Origin: Streptomyces macrolidinus
Lineage (GTDB): Bacteria > Actinomycetota > Actinomycetes > Streptomycetales > Streptomycetaceae
NCBI RefSeq assembly: GCF_023887685.1
Contig: NZ_JAMWMR010000004.1
Coordinates: forward strand, 186,001 to 250,000
Reading direction: 5' to 3'
Length of the DNA stretch: 64,000 nucleotides
Under the pieces are notes generated by a model, which saw only the letters and a list, made by a program, of their open reading frames with translations, did no database searches and was not told the origin of the DNA. Positions 63,215-64,000 of the stretch are shown piece by piece (the first letter of the stretch is position 1; each line of letters begins with the position of its first letter). The position numbers and the translations under genes were made by a program.

Positions 63215-64000
63215 ATGGTGGACCGTTTCGCCCGGTTCCGGCGAATGCCGTTGCGGTCACTGGTCGGCAAGAGCCCACGAAGTGTCGCCGGGCAGGTGTT
63301 CCTTCTCCAGGTGGCGTTGATCCTGCTGCTCGTGGCCTGCGCCGTCTTCCTGCTCCTGCTGCAGTCCCGGCGGGAGACCAGCACCGAGGCCAGGAACCGC
63401 GTCGTGGCCGTCGCACAGACCTTCGCGCACTCTCCGGGCGTCGTGGCGGCGCTGCGGACCACGAACCCGACGGCGGTGCTCCAGCCGGCCACCGAGGCGG
63501 GGCGCAAGACCGCGGGCGTCGACTTCATCGTCGTCACGGACACCCACGGCATCCGCTACACCCACCCCGTCAGGCACTTGATCGGCAAGCCGCTCATAGG
63601 GGACATCCGTCCCGCGCTCCAGGGCAAGGCCCACACGGAGAACGTCAACGGGCCACTGGGCCGCGAGGTGCAGGCCGTCGTGCCCGTGAAGACCGCCGAC
63701 GGCAAGGTGATCGGGGTCGTCGTGGCCGGGATGAAGGTCCAGAACGTGACCGGGCAGGTGAACCGGCAGATTCCCATCATCCTGGGCGCCGGGGCCGGTG
63801 CCCTCGCCCTGGCCACGGCCGGGACGGCCCTCGTGGGCAGGCGGCTGCAACGCCAGACCCACAGCCTGGCCCCGGACGAGATGAGCCGGATGTACGAGCA
63901 CCACGACGCGGTGCTGCACTCCGTACGCGAAGGCGTACTCATCGTGGACGGCGACGGGCGGCTGCTCCTGGCGAACGACGAGGCCAGGCGGCTGCTCGAA
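63215..64000 (+). CDS. N-terminal part of a Cache/PAS sensor protein (cut by window edge)
   Basis: 262 codons are visible from ATG 63215 (or GTG 63218); the gene runs off the right edge. AAAGGGG lies about 4 nt upstream and TAGAAA (63202-63207) may be the -10 element. A membrane helix (VFLLQVALILLLVACAVFLLLL) precedes a single-Cache sensor (about 52-185, with VDFIVVTDTHGIRYTHP and IGKPLIGDIRPALQGK), a second helix (IPIILGAGAGALALATAGTAL) and the start of a PAS domain (HHDAVLHSVREGVLIVDGDGRLLLANDEA). The layout matches CitA/DcuS sensor kinases and Streptomyces SpoIIE-type phosphatases with the same input part; the missing C-terminus decides which. Confidence 0.8.
   Translation, partial: MVDRFARFRRMPLRSLVGKSPRSVAGQVFLLQVALILLLVACAVFLLLLQSRRETSTEARNRVVAVAQTFAHSPGVVAALRTTNPTAVLQPATEAGRKTAGVDFIVVTDTHGIRYTHPVRHLIGKPLIGDIRPALQGKAHTENVNGPLGREVQAVVPVKTADGKVIGVVVAGMKVQNVTGQVNRQIPIILGAGAGALALATAGTALVGRRLQRQTHSLAPDEMSRMYEHHDAVLHSVREGVLIVDGDGRLLLANDEARRLLE

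Overview
The window reads as chromosomal DNA of a Streptomyces or very close actinomycete. G+C is very high, nearly every gene has G/C in third codon positions, and GTG and TTG starts are common. Several genes look leaderless: a TAnnnT -10 hexamer sits 6-7 nt before the start codon. Typical Streptomyces families are present: streptophobe membrane protein, SpoIIE/PP2C phosphatases, ClgR/PopR-like XRE regulator, mycothiol-dependent formaldehyde dehydrogenase, DmdR/IdeR-type iron box. I found no tRNA, rRNA, CRISPR array, insertion sequence, integrase or replication origin. About 60 genes are annotated; those at both window edges are cut off.

Layout. 0-5 kb: truncated gene, baeRF3 protein, divergent arginine deiminase, asparagine synthetase. 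5-9 kb: S33-type secreted peptidase, then an AraC-type regulator and an alpha/beta hydrolase, each broken by an apparent single-base frameshift. 9-20 kb: secreted protein, orphan BlaI-type repressor with its probable operator, GNAT and DinB proteins, aldo/keto reductase, ClpC/ClpB-type ATPase, SnoaL-like protein, streptophobe protein, XRE regulator, VOC protein. 20-22.6 kb: large GAF-PAS-GAF-PP2C-HATPase phosphatase. 22.6-30.1 kb: a tightly coupled seven-gene operon (S-L-M order plus MoxR, VWA, XdhC and CoxG accessories) for a form II carbon-monoxide-dehydrogenase-like molybdenum hydroxylase. 30.4-32.6 kb: small secreted protein and a coupled mscR plus metallo-hydrolase pair. 32.7-35.6 kb: ECF sigma factor divergent from a Ser/Thr kinase, then a lipoprotein. 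36.7-43.8 kb: envelope region with a GT2/TagF-like fusion, GT4 enzyme, OmpR-type two-component system and L,D-transpeptidase. 43.9-57 kb: Gfo/Idh oxidoreductase, CmlR-like MFS exporter, MarR regulator, UPF0718 permease, uridine-kinase-like NTPase divergent from a HAD phosphatase, aldo/keto reductase, PLP dehydratase, universal stress protein, dienelactone hydrolase, ABC exporter. 57-64 kb: ferredoxin-NADP reductase under a probable iron box, secreted nuclease-like protein, FdhA-like dehydrogenase, and the start of a Cache/PAS sensor.

How they fit together. Redox and aldehyde/C1 chemistry recurs (form II Mo-hydroxylase, mscR pair, FdhA-like enzyme). A second theme is envelope building and sensing (glycosyltransferases, two-component system, L,D-transpeptidase, Ser/Thr kinase, ECF sigma). 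The most unusual DNA-level signals are: a perfect 18-bp-arm inverted repeat whose arms are themselves dyads (45198-45243); three helically phased heptamers before arginine deiminase; a 20-bp tandem repeat before the Mo-hydroxylase operon; and short tandem duplications that begin at or next to the stop codons of many genes.
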